Shown here piece after piece: positions 1 through 11,198 of a stretch of DNA of 64,000 nt. The translations under genes were made by a program, and so were the position numbers. Location of the stretch: positions 1,092,715 through 1,156,714 of the forward strand of contig MU006097.1 in NCBI GenBank assembly GCA_010093705.1, written 5' to 3'. The notes below the pieces were generated by a model, which was not told where the DNA came from, did not search any database, and saw nothing but the letters and a program-made list of their open reading frames with translations. The DNA is from Patellaria atrata CBS 101060 (Eukaryota; Ascomycota; Dothideomycetes; Patellariales; Patellariaceae). The stretch's first letter is position 1. Each line of letters opens with the position of its first letter.

Positions 1-692
1 GGGTACTCCTCCATTGCAATAGAATTGTAAATCCGAAACATCTCCGAAGCTGCTAGTGAGGACGAGGAAATGCAGTACTCACGAAATGCATCGAACGCTT
101 TCACAGACAGCCCACTGCTGGTGCCAAAATCTGTAAGTTCTGTCAACTTGCTCGATCTACCAATACGTTAGGGGAGCAAACATACTGCCTTCTTCAAGGC
201 CATGGTCCGCGAATCCGTTCATGAGTACACTGTGAGGCACTGCAGGCCTGGAGCGACTCGTTCAAACTTGTGTTGCTATAGTTCTCTTGAAAGACATGTA
301 GAACTGAAGGCTGGTCACATCCGCATTTAGATACTTTGTAAAAGGACACATGTTTCGGAGGTTATGTGGTCTGTGCACTGAAATCATCATCTGTCCTCCG
401 CAGACACCATTAGGTATTTCCTCAAAATACTATTTCGACGAGTATTACCACCTTCCAGTTCAAATACTACACTTTTGTATGGCAGCAAAGTTGCAATTGA
501 ATGATTGTTCACCAAGTTCCTGGGGGGTAGAACGCCCCTTGATTGGAAGCAAATGTGGCAGGTTGCATATCGATTAACTAGACATCCATTGTCTACAATT
601 TACTTTCCATATAATACAAGACTTTAACCAGCCGGACCCATTCCAGCATATTCCCACTCAGATTTTCATGGTCCTCATTCAGGTCATACCCC
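1..692. other. window-start stretch, no gene seen
   Basis: No open frame here has recognisable protein character or good splice structure. The 75-codon frame at 350-577 on the plus strand shows no familiar motif. The right part is probably the 3' flank of the minus-strand gene that ends at 693. Confidence 0.5.
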
Positions 693-1496
693 TTAAGCGG
701 AGGTCTCATCTAAGTTATCATACTGTCCATCCGCCGCAAACGCTGGCTTCCTCGATCCAGCAGCATCAGCTCCAGCCTCAGCGTTTTGTCGTTGGAACTT
801 ATTCTCCGCCGCTCTTCCCGGATCATCCTTCGTGGCGATCTCACTGTTAAAACTCGCATTTGGAGCATCGCTATCGAAGTCACCTTCCGTGATATTCTTC
901 CCCTTAGGAGCAAAGACACCTTGGTTCTCTAAGACACCATCCGCGGAACCGGAATATGCACCTGTTGGCGCGATTCCACCGTTATTGGTACCGCTGCCGG
1001 TGGTTGTATTGTATGGTGTGGAGCCGGAATTCGAGCCTCCTTGAGTGTTGTATGTCGGACCTACACCTCCCTCCTTTCCGAGATTACCACCAGCCTTGAG
1101 ACTCGCGGATTCACTCCAGCCCTCTTGAGCTTGGCGTGCTTCGGCATCTGGAGCGGATCCTAACGTCGTAGCACCAGAGGTATCTGTGTTGTTCGTTGTC
1201 GTCCCCTTCGATGGCTGTTTGGACGCCGCTACCCCAGGATTCCCCGAAGCGAAGTCACCGCCCGAAGAGAGTGATTCTGCTGCTAGGGAATCTGATGTTA
1301 CCACACCAGTTCCTTCATTGACGGGGTTGCGAATTGATGCGGGATCAGTGGTGACCTATAGTATTTGTTAGTCAGTCCTCACTTTCAAGAGACAGATTAC
1401 GCTTCCTAATCATTCAGTGGCTCTTGAATCAGGAGGAAGCGACAATTGACAAAGATGTGAAGTAGTTCGTACCTTTGTTCCTTCTGAAGAACCCAT
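693..1496 (-). CDS. small disordered hydrophilic protein, conserved in Pezizomycotina
   Basis: Two exons: 1496-1473 (MGSSEGTK) and 1355-693, joined in phase 0 across a 117-nt intron (GTACGA donor, TATAG acceptor), giving 228 aa. The protein is rich in Gly, Ser, Thr, Asn, Ala and acidic residues, has no Cys-rich, membrane or signal segment, and looks fully disordered. Blocks such as DSLAAESLSSGGDFASGNP and PNASFNSEIATKDDPGRAAE resemble, from memory, an uncharacterised filamentous-fungal family. The composition is like hydrophilins or LEA-type stress proteins, but that role is inference. The next gene, 2003-2329, is of the same kind and strand. The start was chosen because the first exon restores an N terminus that the downstream frame lacks. 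Confidence 0.75.
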
Positions 1497-2002
1497 GGTG
1501 TTTGTGTAATTTGTGTAATATCAGTTTCCAGTTTCTGTGAGGTGTGAACTTCGAGTTTTCGAATGTAAAGTTGATTCTCTGAAGCTATACGGCGTATCGA
1601 GTTTCTGATGTAGAGTGTAAGATATTCAATGTTTATTAAGGGTACGGTAGGTAGCCAAGCAGTTTCGTACTTATGACCTAAGGGAAGAATTACGTTTTGT
1701 GGATCTAATGATGTCAAACATACATAGTTCCTTAGGTCATCGTTGATCGCGTGCGGCAAGTGGCAGACCCTCAAATTCAGCACAGGGCAGGGCATGAGGC
1801 ACAATTCTAAGGTTATCACTCTGGCTAAGCCCTTACATTGATAGCTTCTGTCATTCACTAATTTATCTTGATTTATATCTGCTTAAAGTCATATGACAAC
1901 TTCACTAGATGCATATAGCTGCAGATTTGGTGAGGATTTCATATTCCATGCCATCACCCATAACTCCTGAATTTATGCCCTCTCTCAGATCAGGATAATG
2001 CT
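1497..2002. other. intergenic between the two hydrophilic-protein genes
   Basis: About 0.5 kb with no supported gene. It should hold the promoter of the 228-aa gene and the 3' flank of the 108-aa gene. A 150-codon minus-strand frame (1406-1858) overlaps the intron of the first gene and has no recognisable motif. Confidence 0.5.
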
Positions 2003-2329
2003 TTACTTCAGTTCGCTCGAGGGATCACTCTTGTGTGGGTAGCCGTAATCCTTTCCCGTCGTCTGAGCTAGGCCAGCCTTATCCTTCTTGTCCCTGGTTA
2101 CAGCGTCGTTCGGAATGCCCTCCAAGCCGTCCTTTGCCGTCCTCCCAACATCAGCATCTGCAGTTACGGGTTCCCTCAAAGCTGAGGAGGCGATGTCACC
2201 CTCCTGAGCGCCAGAACCAACATTCACATTGCGAGCGTCGGCTGAGTTCCAATCTGATGCAGTAGGTGGTTGATCGGGAAGAGGTAGGTTTGACTTGCGC
2301 TCATCGATGATGTCCTGCTTTGACGACAT
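2003..2329 (-). CDS. 108-aa hydrophilic conserved fungal protein
   Basis: Uninterrupted 108-codon frame starting MSSKQDIIDERKSNLPLP. It is charged, rich in Asp, Lys, Ala and Gly, with no hydrophobic core, membrane span or signal peptide. The block LPLPDQPPTASDWNSADARN is the kind of segment I associate with a short uncharacterised Pezizomycotina family. Function is unknown; a desiccation or stress-protectant (hydrophilin-like) role is only inferred from composition. It lies 0.5 kb upstream of another such gene in the same orientation. A 5' UTR intron is possible in the roughly 150 bases upstream of the ATG but is not proven. Confidence 0.72.
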   Translation of the reverse strand: MSSKQDIIDERKSNLPLPDQPPTASDWNSADARNVNVGSGAQEGDIASSALREPVTADADVGRTAKDGLEGIPNDAVTRDKKDKAGLAQTTGKDYGYPHKSDPSSELK

Positions 2330-3257
2330 GGTTCAATTCGTGTGTATCTATAGTGTAATGTTAGCTCTAGCTTCTGAGAGCGCTAAAAAATTGAGCAGTT
2401 CCCCTCCATAAAAACTCGTTATGAAAACCAGGGTAGTAGGAATCAGAGGTTGAAGAGATTCAACTTACATTTTGAATTGCTAAAGTTAGTATTGAAGTCG
2501 GATGAATTGTTGAGTTGATGAGAAATTGAGTTGTGGAGAAAATCTTAGTGGAGAGGGGCAGAGAAACTGTGATTTATGAAGCAACGGATTGTGATCACGA
2601 ACGTGGGGCAATGATGTCATGAAATAATCACATTTTGTCGATGTCCCCATATTAACATCGAAGATCAATGAACGTCAGTGAAGATTCTTGAAACCCGACC
2701 TTCCTATCAGGCAAATAATCGCACCATGAAGGCGAAAGCCAAGGCACTTCCGCCGTTGTAAAGGCCGTGCTGTAGATCCATTGTGTGTGATTATTTTCTA
2801 CTGAAGTGACAACACAGACATCCTGGTCGTTGCCACGGAAATGTCCGGTTTGTACATGGGGCGCGTGGCACGTATGTTCGGAGGAGCACAGTAAAAACGA
2901 GCAGAAAATTGTGAGTAAATACTAGGGAACGACCCGATTGTTGACAATGTTGAAGACACTTAAACGTGGTTGCATGTGAGGTAGTCCAAGAACGCGATGG
3001 ATGACTAATAAATCGGTATTCTCCACCACATATGGATGCTATAAGCTGAGTGAGTCTAAAGGATGAGTTGAGTCACAGTTGAATAAAACCCATGTATAAA
3101 AAGCCTTACAACAACACTTTGACACCGTCGCGATGCACACAAATGCGAACTTGTCATCTGTTACCAGGAGACAGTGCAGCTTGGGTCGCCCCAAGATTTA
3201 TCGTTCCCGCATTAAATATCCCCCTAAAGAAATGAATTGAACCACGCAGAGGCAACG
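2330..3257. other. intergenic, no gene seen
   Basis: About 0.9 kb. No open frame has family character. It contains the promoter of the 108-aa gene on the minus strand and the 3' flank of the NmrA-like gene. Confidence 0.5.
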
Positions 3258-4442
3258 TTATTGGCCTACCCAAGTACGAGAGAGCCATTGTCTGAACGGT
3301 TCAGTCGGTACGCCGAAAATCTGGGGTGTAAGATTTGGGTGCGTAAAATCGTAACGTCCCTGAACTGTGGCGATAAGGTGGTGAGTACGGAGCAGTCGGA
3401 GTATGTCTCCTTGATGCTGTGCAAGTGTGAGTTCGGTTGTTAGATCGTTCATGGTAAGGTACGCAATATTGCCAGTTTCAAATGGGCCTAAAATTGTCAG
3501 TGTTGATAATATAATAAGTTGCATAGAAGGCAACCAGATTCTTACCCCTGACTTCCTGAATTGTAGCAAGAAGATCCCAAACAGATACCCGTTCACCACA
3601 CATCCTGAGTTCGCGCGGCCACTCGTCGAGATCGAGACATCTTACAACAAACCTAGCAACATCTTGGGCCGATGTCATGCATATGTAGACGAGGTTGTTC
3701 AAGGGATCGTATATAGGTGCTGCACCCATCATATTTCTTAAGTTGACCATATAGGCACCTTCCCCAGCAATGCCGGAACCGATTCCAAGTCCAGCTCCAG
3801 CAAGTCCATGAGGTGCGAAACGTTCGTAGAAGACGCCGCAGGTGAAGACGGTGGATTCGATGCTTCCTCGATAGAATTCTAAACGTTGTAAAGCAGCCCC
3901 TTTTCCACGATCTAAAGGATCACTTTGAGAATCGACCGGACGACGAGATATAGAGCCTTCGAACTCGGCCGGCATAAAACGACGTACGTGACATTGAACA
4001 GCTGCATTAATGAGGTTGAGTTGAGCATCTCCCGTGACGGTAGAAATGACCGTATCGACTCCTAGGAGGGCATGTTGAAGGCTTCCTGCATCATCGTAGT
4101 CGACCACCTCAACGTCGTATTCCTCAGCAAGTTGAGGTTTCTCCTGTTCACAGTTAATACACGATAACCATAATAATTAGCGGAGAGATGCCCTTTTTCA
4201 GCGAAGAAAAAGCCAATAAGATTGGAGATAAGGCGTTGAGATAGAAATGATGGATAAGGACGGTCACTCACTGAACGGGAAAGGAGAAGCAGCTGGTGAG
4301 TTGCTTCTTCCATAAGCCAGTATGCGATGGATAGTGCCAAGCCCCCCGTTCCTGCTACAGCTACCCTCATCATTTTAGTTGATGCAGCGGGCTTTTGGAC
4401 CTGTGCTTGCGTCTTGGGACGAGTACGGTCTTTGGGCGCCAT
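3258..4442 (-). CDS. NmrA-like / isoflavone reductase-like NAD(P)-binding protein
   Basis: Three exons: 4442-4272, 4143-3546 and 3487-3258, with introns of 128 and 58 nt, total 332 aa. The first exon carries a Rossmann fold start, MRVAVAGTGGLALSIAYWL, with a dinucleotide-binding Gly-rich loop. The second continues with DVEVVDYDDAGSLQHALLG and DTVISTVTG, then RRFMPAEFEGSI, which match NmrA/PCBER-type atypical short-chain reductases. These bind NAD(P)(H) and act as redox-sensing regulators or small-molecule reductases; the substrate cannot be told. The reading starts with about 23 basic residues before the Rossmann strand; Met24 (MMRVAV) would give the usual family length near 309 aa and may be the real start. 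The last intron has a CTGAC branch site. Confidence 0.85.
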
Positions 4443-6707
4443 TTATCTGATACTTCTAATTGTCAGAAGAGAATTTTTGTTTACCTTGTTATTGAAAGTG
4501 GCAGGAAAGCCCAGGGCATTATCAATGTTCAACAGCTATCACAGAACACACCAGGCATAAGGAAGCCCGTGACTCACCAAACTAGGATGGTGAGTGCTGA
4601 GTGGCTCAAATATCCACGCAAGCCCTTCATATACCCCGTCGGGAGACCTAAGATGGACTCCTTGTAGACATTGAGGAGGTGAGGGATTAGACTGGATATG
4701 CTTCCACGAGGATAGCTGAAGGATATATGACCAATTAAGTTGATCTGAGGCGGATATACTTACGGCACAGGACGGTAACAAATGGGCAGATCCCCAGATT
4801 AGAGCGAGAGTGGAAACTTGTTGGTGCAATTCCCACACCCGAATGCTGCACCCTGAGTTCCGTCCGAAGGTCTCATGGGGCCCTGGATACCGTTACACGC
4901 TAGAGTCGCTCTGCCTACGGGTCTCTTCACCTTTCAGTCCAGTGGAGAGTTCCAACTCGGAGCTAATTGTGTGCTATGGCTGTTCGTGATTGTTTAAACG
5001 TCCAACGGCTTGAAGTGAACGCCGCGGTGGCTTTTTTGGATGTGGCAGATCCAGCATCCATATATTTGGCAGCCAATATATAGCACAGGAGGGCGTCAAG
5101 TGGTGATGTTCCTGAGGCTTTCCGGGCGGATGGCGTCTAGATGCCTGAGGGATATCGGTGGGACATCGACGTGAAAGTGGGGGCTGGAAGTTTGATTATG
5201 GCGGTCCATGCTGGATTCGAACAAGCTCCAATGGTTGTCGAGGATGGAAAGTTCCCCCAAGACTCAGATAATTGAGAAACCGGAAGTTGAACACTCGCAT
5301 TGAACTGGATTTCGTGAGTAGAAGCCGTGGGAGCCTTGTACTTGCTTAGTACAGTGTAAAGAAATCTCAGCCCTAAGAACCGAAGGACTGGTTATGGTTG
5401 CGTCTTAAGTTCTGGGTCATCTGCAGCCTTCACCGCATAGCTGCAGGCGAAGTGCATTAGAAATTAGGAGTGACTCTTTCGATGTTAAAGAAGTGCATAG
5501 ATCAGTAATGAGATATCCATACTGATCCCACGACGCTTGTACGGAACAATTTTCAGAACTTAACCAGCAGTCGATTAAGGACTTCTTAGGACCTGACCGG
5601 TTCAGTCATTGATCATTGAATCATGTAAAAAACAAAAGATAGAACGTGATTTGGGTAGGTCCGCATAGAGGATTATTTGTATTTGAACCTAGAGACTATA
5701 AAAGCTTAATACCATCGTATACAATCAACACGAATATCCGGACGAAGAAGACAAGGTAAATGAAATAACAGTCTGAAATGAGTTGGCGACGTCCTTCCAG
5801 TGGTTCTTCTCTCCACCGGGGTCTCCGCTCTTGTTTTTTAGAAAGCGAGATATAGAATGAGGGCCTTACATGTGCCCTACCTTACCTTACACTATCTCAA
5901 GGGTATGGGGTGCAGGTGTCACGAAGCCGACCTGTTTAGGAAATAGTGAACGTTTACCGGTCAATGGAAGGAACGCCCGAAAGAGACCCTGTATAGGTTG
6001 AATAGCTAGGGAAGGGTATGATCGTTGGGATCGGAGGTTGCGCCACGAGCAATTCCTTGGACCTTCACAAAACATCTGAAGAATTTGCTTGAGGAGTTTT
6101 GTTGTTACTGTACGGAGGATAGGCCAGGGCCAATGAGAGCATCGCAAGTACGCTGGCAGACAGGCAGCTTCCAAGCGCTCACAACCACCTGCCATCGATC
6201 CATCTTTGGCCGGAATTGCCGATTTGCTTCAGGTTATGGGCAATCGGATAACTGTGTAAGTCAGAGTGTAAGTGGTTGCCTGCTCCGTCACATGCGGACA
6301 CTGCATATTGAGTGCGGACATTACAAGGCAGACAAAGTGTATGTGCATTTGGAAGTTTCGTTGCCTTGTCCGGTGTAGAGAGGATAATAAAGTGGGAGGA
6401 CGAGAAAAAAAAGAAAAAGGTCATTCTGGGTTTAGCGGGATAAAACGCCAAGATCAGGTTGAAAATCACGTGAATCCGCGTTTCTAGAGTCTTTTATCGT
6501 CCGATTCCCTTACATTCCGTGTTCCTATGCATTTAATAAGCTCCAATTCCTCCGTTTCACGGAGAATCGATATAATACATTTATTCATGTCCAATTACAA
6601 TCTATACAGTTCTTTCGTATGTAAGAATGCTTGATACGGGTATCTGGTGGCTTGACTGATGTTGTCGGGATCGACTTCAAGAGGATTACGGCATCGCTGA
6701 TTACGAC
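4443..6707. other. long intergenic, no supported gene
   Basis: About 2.3 kb between the NmrA-like gene and the homeobox gene. Several short frames occur on both strands (for example 6025-6378 plus), none with recognisable motifs. A TACCTTACCTTAC element lies at about 5878-5890. Part must be promoter for the two divergent flanking genes. A weak impression of old coding sequence near 4975-5280 on the plus strand could not be tied to a family. Confidence 0.4.
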
Positions 6708-6884
6708 ATGAGCGTTCCGAGCCGAGCGTTCGCTAGCTCGGACCTGGTGGACCACGGACCTCTGAACCTAAGCGATGTTCACATAACGCGTCTACAGAGC
6801 GCACTGGACCAGAACACCACGACCAACTACTGCACCATTTGTAACCCATTCTTTTGTTATACTCTCCACAGCCCGCAAACCTAG
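6708..6884 (+). promoter_or_regulatory. 58-codon upstream ORF before the homeobox gene
   Basis: An ATG at 6708 opens a 58-codon frame that ends in TAG at 6882-6884, two bases before the ATG chosen for the homeodomain protein at 6887. If transcribed in the same mRNA it would act as an upstream ORF that could limit or couple main-frame translation by reinitiation. No intron of normal length joins it in frame to the main frame; the only GT..CACAG pair here spans 31 nt and leads to a stop. It could also be a chance frame if transcription starts downstream of 6708. Confidence 0.35.
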
Positions 6885-6886
6885 CG

Positions 6887-8822
6887 ATGAATAAATCCTC
6901 ATCTTCTCCATCCTCCTCAGCATCTTCTGGACATCATGCGTCTTCCAGCCCGTCAACAAGCCACGCATTCCTCGTCCACTCCCAAAACACGTTATCCCAC
7001 AACCTACCTCCCGATGTTGACAACAAACCTCTTGTGCGGCAGAAACGAAAGCGAACGAGGTATGTGAGAAAGTTTGACAAGTTTCCGTAAAACCTCAAGC
7101 TTTATACACGCGTCATAGAGCTTCCTCGCTCGCGCTTATGGATACTAATAATATGCCTTGATGTAGTCTCGAGGACCAACAAACTCTGGAAGCAGAGTAT
7201 CAACGCAATCCCAAACCGGACAAAGCTGCACGGATTGATATAGTAAGCCGTGTGGCTCTTGGAGAAAAAGAGGTTCAGGTTAGTCGAGATCCTCACTAAG
7301 AGTAACCCTAATACTGATGCCTGATGTCCTGCAGATCTGGTTTCAGAATAGGCGACAAACCTCACGACGCAAAGCCAGACCGCTTGTTAACCACAATGCT
7401 CCAAATCCACGATCCAGTTCGGAAAGCGCCGAAGCCGATAGTCCAGAGCAGATTACTAGGAAACCAAACCATATCGAACCTGTATCCGGAGATGGTGTCA
7501 CTTCGAGTCCTAGGAATGGACAACCACGGCTACCCATAAGTCCGTTAGACCAGATCGAGTTCAGTCCAAGAAGCAACACGTCACCAAATGTTGTTAGCAA
7601 CTTGCATCTGTTACTACATCCCACGGAAGAAGGTTCATCTGAGTCCACGCCAGAGAATCAAGTGAGACATGGCTATTCGCGGAACCATGAGAATTTGGCG
7701 AATGCTGCTGATACAAGCACTATTACCCAGCCTGTATCGTCCTCCCAAGAAATGGGTACTACGTCCACCGGAGTAGGATATCTATCCAATAGAAGAAACG
7801 CGTCATTCCAACGCTCCGCGGACGTCACTGAGGCGGATAATTCAGAATCGAACATATTGGGCCAGACTTCCCGTTCGTTACAACGGACGCGTTCTTTCTT
7901 ACGTCTCGCCATGACATCAGATGGGAAAGCCAAGGTCATTTCGAACCTAGAAGAATCTCCCTCACCGCCAAGACCACAACCCACACTCGAACCAAATCTC
8001 ATATCGACCGCTGGAATCCGTAGAAACTTTAACTTTGGTGCAGCAAGGGAATCGAATGATCAAGACGATGCGTTTCCCTCCAAACTTCAAGGTAGCACCT
8101 TGGGAAGATCTCGAGACTCACGTGCTTGGGAGTTCTGGTGTGACAGCGACCAGCGTAATTCTCTATCTGAAAAAGCGGACCAGGAAGGTAGCGGTTCAGC
8201 GGCTGACGCTATCGAGCTTCTTCGATCGCATAGTAGAAGTACCTTAAAATCTGCTTCGAGTAGAAGCAATCTCCTTTTGTCGAGACAAAACTCATCGAGG
8301 TCCTCAAATGGTGTTATCAAGAAGCAAGCCAGTCCACTAGCACGAGCAGCTTCGTCAGTTGCGCGACTACAGACCAAAACCTCAAGCGACTTTTTCGCCC
8401 CAGAGACGCACAATGTTTCTAAAAAGATTAAGGCATCCAGCGCAGAGGTTGAAGAAGGAGGACTCCCAACCACTGACTCCGACAAGGAGAACTGGGAGCC
8501 CAGCGTAAATGGAGTAACCGCGACTCGACGCGCTTCAGCATCCCGTCCAACCCACCCAAGACGCCAGATACTTGGCGAGAACACGCAGATCATCAGCCAG
8601 AGCAACAGTTTCGGCTCCCTCATGGACGCAGAGTGTAAAGTGAAGCGATTGAGGAAAGAGCGGACGTTCGACGCGGAGAACGCGAATCCGGAAGATGACG
8701 AGGAGATTGCTGCGTTCATGGGGAGTGCGAAGAATTCTGTGGTGAAGGAGGATGTGAAGGATGGCGACGAGATGGATTGTATCCAGGGCTTGCTGAGTCT
8801 GAGTCAGGGGAATTGGAGATGA
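6887..8822 (+). CDS. homeodomain transcription factor (Yox1-like type)
   Basis: Three exons: 6887-7059, 7167-7278 and 7335-8822 (introns 107 and 56 nt), 590 aa. The N terminus is Ser-rich. A homeodomain spans residues 51-112 across all three exons: basic arm RQKRKRT, helix 1/2 region LEAEYQRNPKPDKAARIDI, and recognition helix EVQIWFQNRRQTSRRKARP with the invariant WFQNRR at 97-102. The remaining 480 residues are Ser/Arg-rich and disordered, with KENWEPSVNG and an acidic C terminus. It should bind DNA in the nucleus; such fungal factors regulate conidiation, cell cycle or stress, but which one applies here is not shown. Gln-Thr after the WFQNRR core resembles the Yox1/Yhp1 branch rather than mating-type homeodomains. 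The first in-frame ATG after the upstream ORF was used as start. Confidence 0.9.
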
Positions 8823-9533
8823 TTGTATTTGTGTTGGATACTTGAGTGCGAGATTGGAGATGTCTCCGTTGGTGATTTAGAGAGTGTTGGGTAGAAGGAT
8901 GCTGCGATGCTGACAGTGGACGGCTGTGTGAGTAGTTGAATAATGACATTCCTTGATATATATTGAGCCCGTTCGAAGTGCTAGTACCGGGTGTGTGCTG
9001 TTATGATAGATGTGCGTCATGCTACTCATACGTCGGGGACTTTCAAGCTTCAATTCTCACCCAGATCTTATCTTACCGGTGAGCAAGATGCAGAATAGGG
9101 AAATAACTGTATTAATGACGGTGAACTCTCCGTACCAATTTTCAGGATATCAATAGGCCGTTTACCTGTAAGGGACTGAACTCGTCCCAATTATGCACTG
9201 AGCTACCTTACGCCCTTTGAATATGGGATTTCAAGCGTGAGCATTACCTCACCGTACAAAACACCATTGAATATGCACCATGTAGCTTGAGGAGCACCCC
9301 ATTCCGAGAGAAACTCAGGAACCCCCTTAACAGTACCCTAAGCATACAACTGCGAGCACACATACGCCATTACTATTCCTAACGACCAAAACGTAGTTGT
9401 TCTACCCCAGAACATTCTTAATAATACACATTAACGTCTCTTCCCCTTCTAATGGTAAATCCAGCTCATAAACCGTCTTTGCTCGACGTTGCATCATATA
9501 TGTAAAATATCCGGATATCTTGAACGAAACAAC
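8823..9533. other. intergenic, AT-rich, no gene seen
   Basis: Holds the 3' flank of the homeobox gene and AT-rich DNA next to the decayed NLR-N/DnaJ-C gene. No coding frame with motif content was found. Confidence 0.45.
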
Positions 9534-10850
9534 TTATTTCCCCCTTTCTGTACGATTATACCGGTTAATTAATCCCCCATGGAGAAAATATATCGTGGTA
9601 GTGTATTCTGTTGGACCTATTACTACATTGAAAGGTATTTTATAACCATCAATTGTTGGGATCAGGTATTTGTTAGACCGCAACCCCAGGTCTGGCTGTT
9701 TATCTCTAGAAAACTTCAATGAGTGATATAGATCATTCCCGTCGCGAGAAAATACTAGATGCGACCGCTAGCAGACATAAAAGTCAGTACACGGATAACG
9801 GGAGCAGTTTTTAATAGGGTTCGACTGGTTCTAATAACTGACCTGTTTAAGGACAACCTCCAATACGATGCTCATAACAGACAACGGTATCTTGTCTCCA
9901 TCCTTCGTACCCCTTCCAATCTCGACATCACACTTTCTGGTCTCACCTGTAATAGGATGTGTGCACGCTACCTCTTTCCTGTTCCCGAAGAATAGTTCTT
10001 CCAGATCAACTTCAAGTTGAATTTGGAGCATCATTGAATTGTCGTAATCTGGGCCGTATAAACTTTCAGCAGGAGTTTCTAGCCTATCGTTTTTTCTGAA
10101 ATGTAGATAAAGGATGTTTGACCTCTTCCGAACCTAGGGGTAATGGACTGTATTTTGAAGGGTTTCGATATCCGCCCTCAGAAGTCATATCAACTGTTTC
10201 TATCGATGTTGACAAAATTTGCATTTGAATCACCGAGCTTCAGAGCCCCTACCAGGTCTTCGAGTTTTGTTAAGATCCTCTCCAGAACCACACTATTATC
10301 TGCAATGCGGAATTCAATCCTAGTGAGCGAAAGAGCGTTCAGTCTCGTCAGGAAGAGAATTAATTTGTCTGTATGATTTTCAAGTTTTGACTTAATTCCT
10401 TGAGCATGCCTCGTGCTAAAAACGAACCGATCACGCTTCTGGGGATCATTACTTTACAATGATTTGTACTTCTTCAACAGTCCCTTAAGCTCTAGAAGGT
10501 CTTGATGGCATCATTCGGTTATCTTGCACAGTTCTCGAGATTCGTCCGCCCCATGAGTCATAAGAGGAGATTTAGCATTTTCTATTTCATCCTGGATCTT
10601 ACGAGAAGTGGATTGGAGATTGTGCACTGTAAAGCGAGTTATTGGTGAGGACTTCTAAACAATACAGAGACCGAATCCATACCATCGTATGCAAGAGATC
10701 TGAATTCCGTTTCAGCATTCTTACCTGCAACGGTCAGCCTGTTATCTCAGGTCGAGACTCATCCCTCAAGCAGCCAAGGACTTCGTCTTACAGTCTTTAT
10801 ACAGGTTCCAGGCAAGATCTGAGACTAATATGATATCTCCTTTCGAAAAT
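9534..10850 (-). pseudogene. decayed gene: NLR-type fungal N-terminal domain plus DnaJ C-terminal domain
   Basis: Read on the minus strand, three coding relics follow in order. At about 10840-10785 lies GDIILVSDLAWNLYKDC, typical of the N-terminal helical domain of fungal STAND/NLR-like and related proteins. From about 10610 to 10205 the same domain continues with LFLTRLNALSLTRIEF and LERILTKLEDLVGALKLGD. From about 10065 to 9890 comes VDLEELFFGNRKEV and VEIGRGTKDGDKI, and from about 9760 to 9560 VFSRDGNDLYHSLKF and TIDGYKIPFNVVIGPTEY; these match CTD1 and CTD2 of class II DnaJ/Sis1 proteins. No J domain or HPD motif is seen. The frame is broken by stop codons (for example after CKITE, KKYKSL and NIDRNS) and shifts; one break, after VLKQ, looks like an intron donor (GTCAGT). 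The order suggests one ancestral gene, though two adjoining relics cannot be excluded. Confidence 0.65.
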
Positions 10851-11198
10851 CTAAAGTTAGTCATGGAGGTTGGCTACGAGTAAAAGCATTGAAGGACATG
10901 AAGTTGTTGTGATGCTTGGAAGTTTGATAGGCTGTCGTAACCCTCTTAGATCCGGGCGGCTACAGGAGGCTGTGGTGTAGAGTTCAACAAGGCAGAAAAG
11001 TCCGATCAATTGCACTTTCTATAGCCCCAAAATATAACAAAAACCAACCTACATTGCCCCAGAAAACCGTCTCATTTCTCGCTATCCTTGAGCGAATATT
11101 TTTCCTTACAGAGATCAGAGGAATGTTGTTAAAGCTTGGAATGAACATTTATAGAATTGTACAGAGTTGCACTTATGTGAGGTATAAGTATACCCATC
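10851..11198. other. intergenic, no gene seen
   Basis: AT-rich stretch upstream of the decayed gene and downstream of the GNAT gene. No convincing frame; the 83-codon plus-strand frame that starts at 11054 overlaps the GNAT gene antisense. Confidence 0.4.

Noticed and set aside
1406-1858. 150-codon minus-strand frame overlapping the intron of the first gene
   Set aside because: It conflicts with a well-supported splice that restores an N-terminal exon, and it shows no motif.
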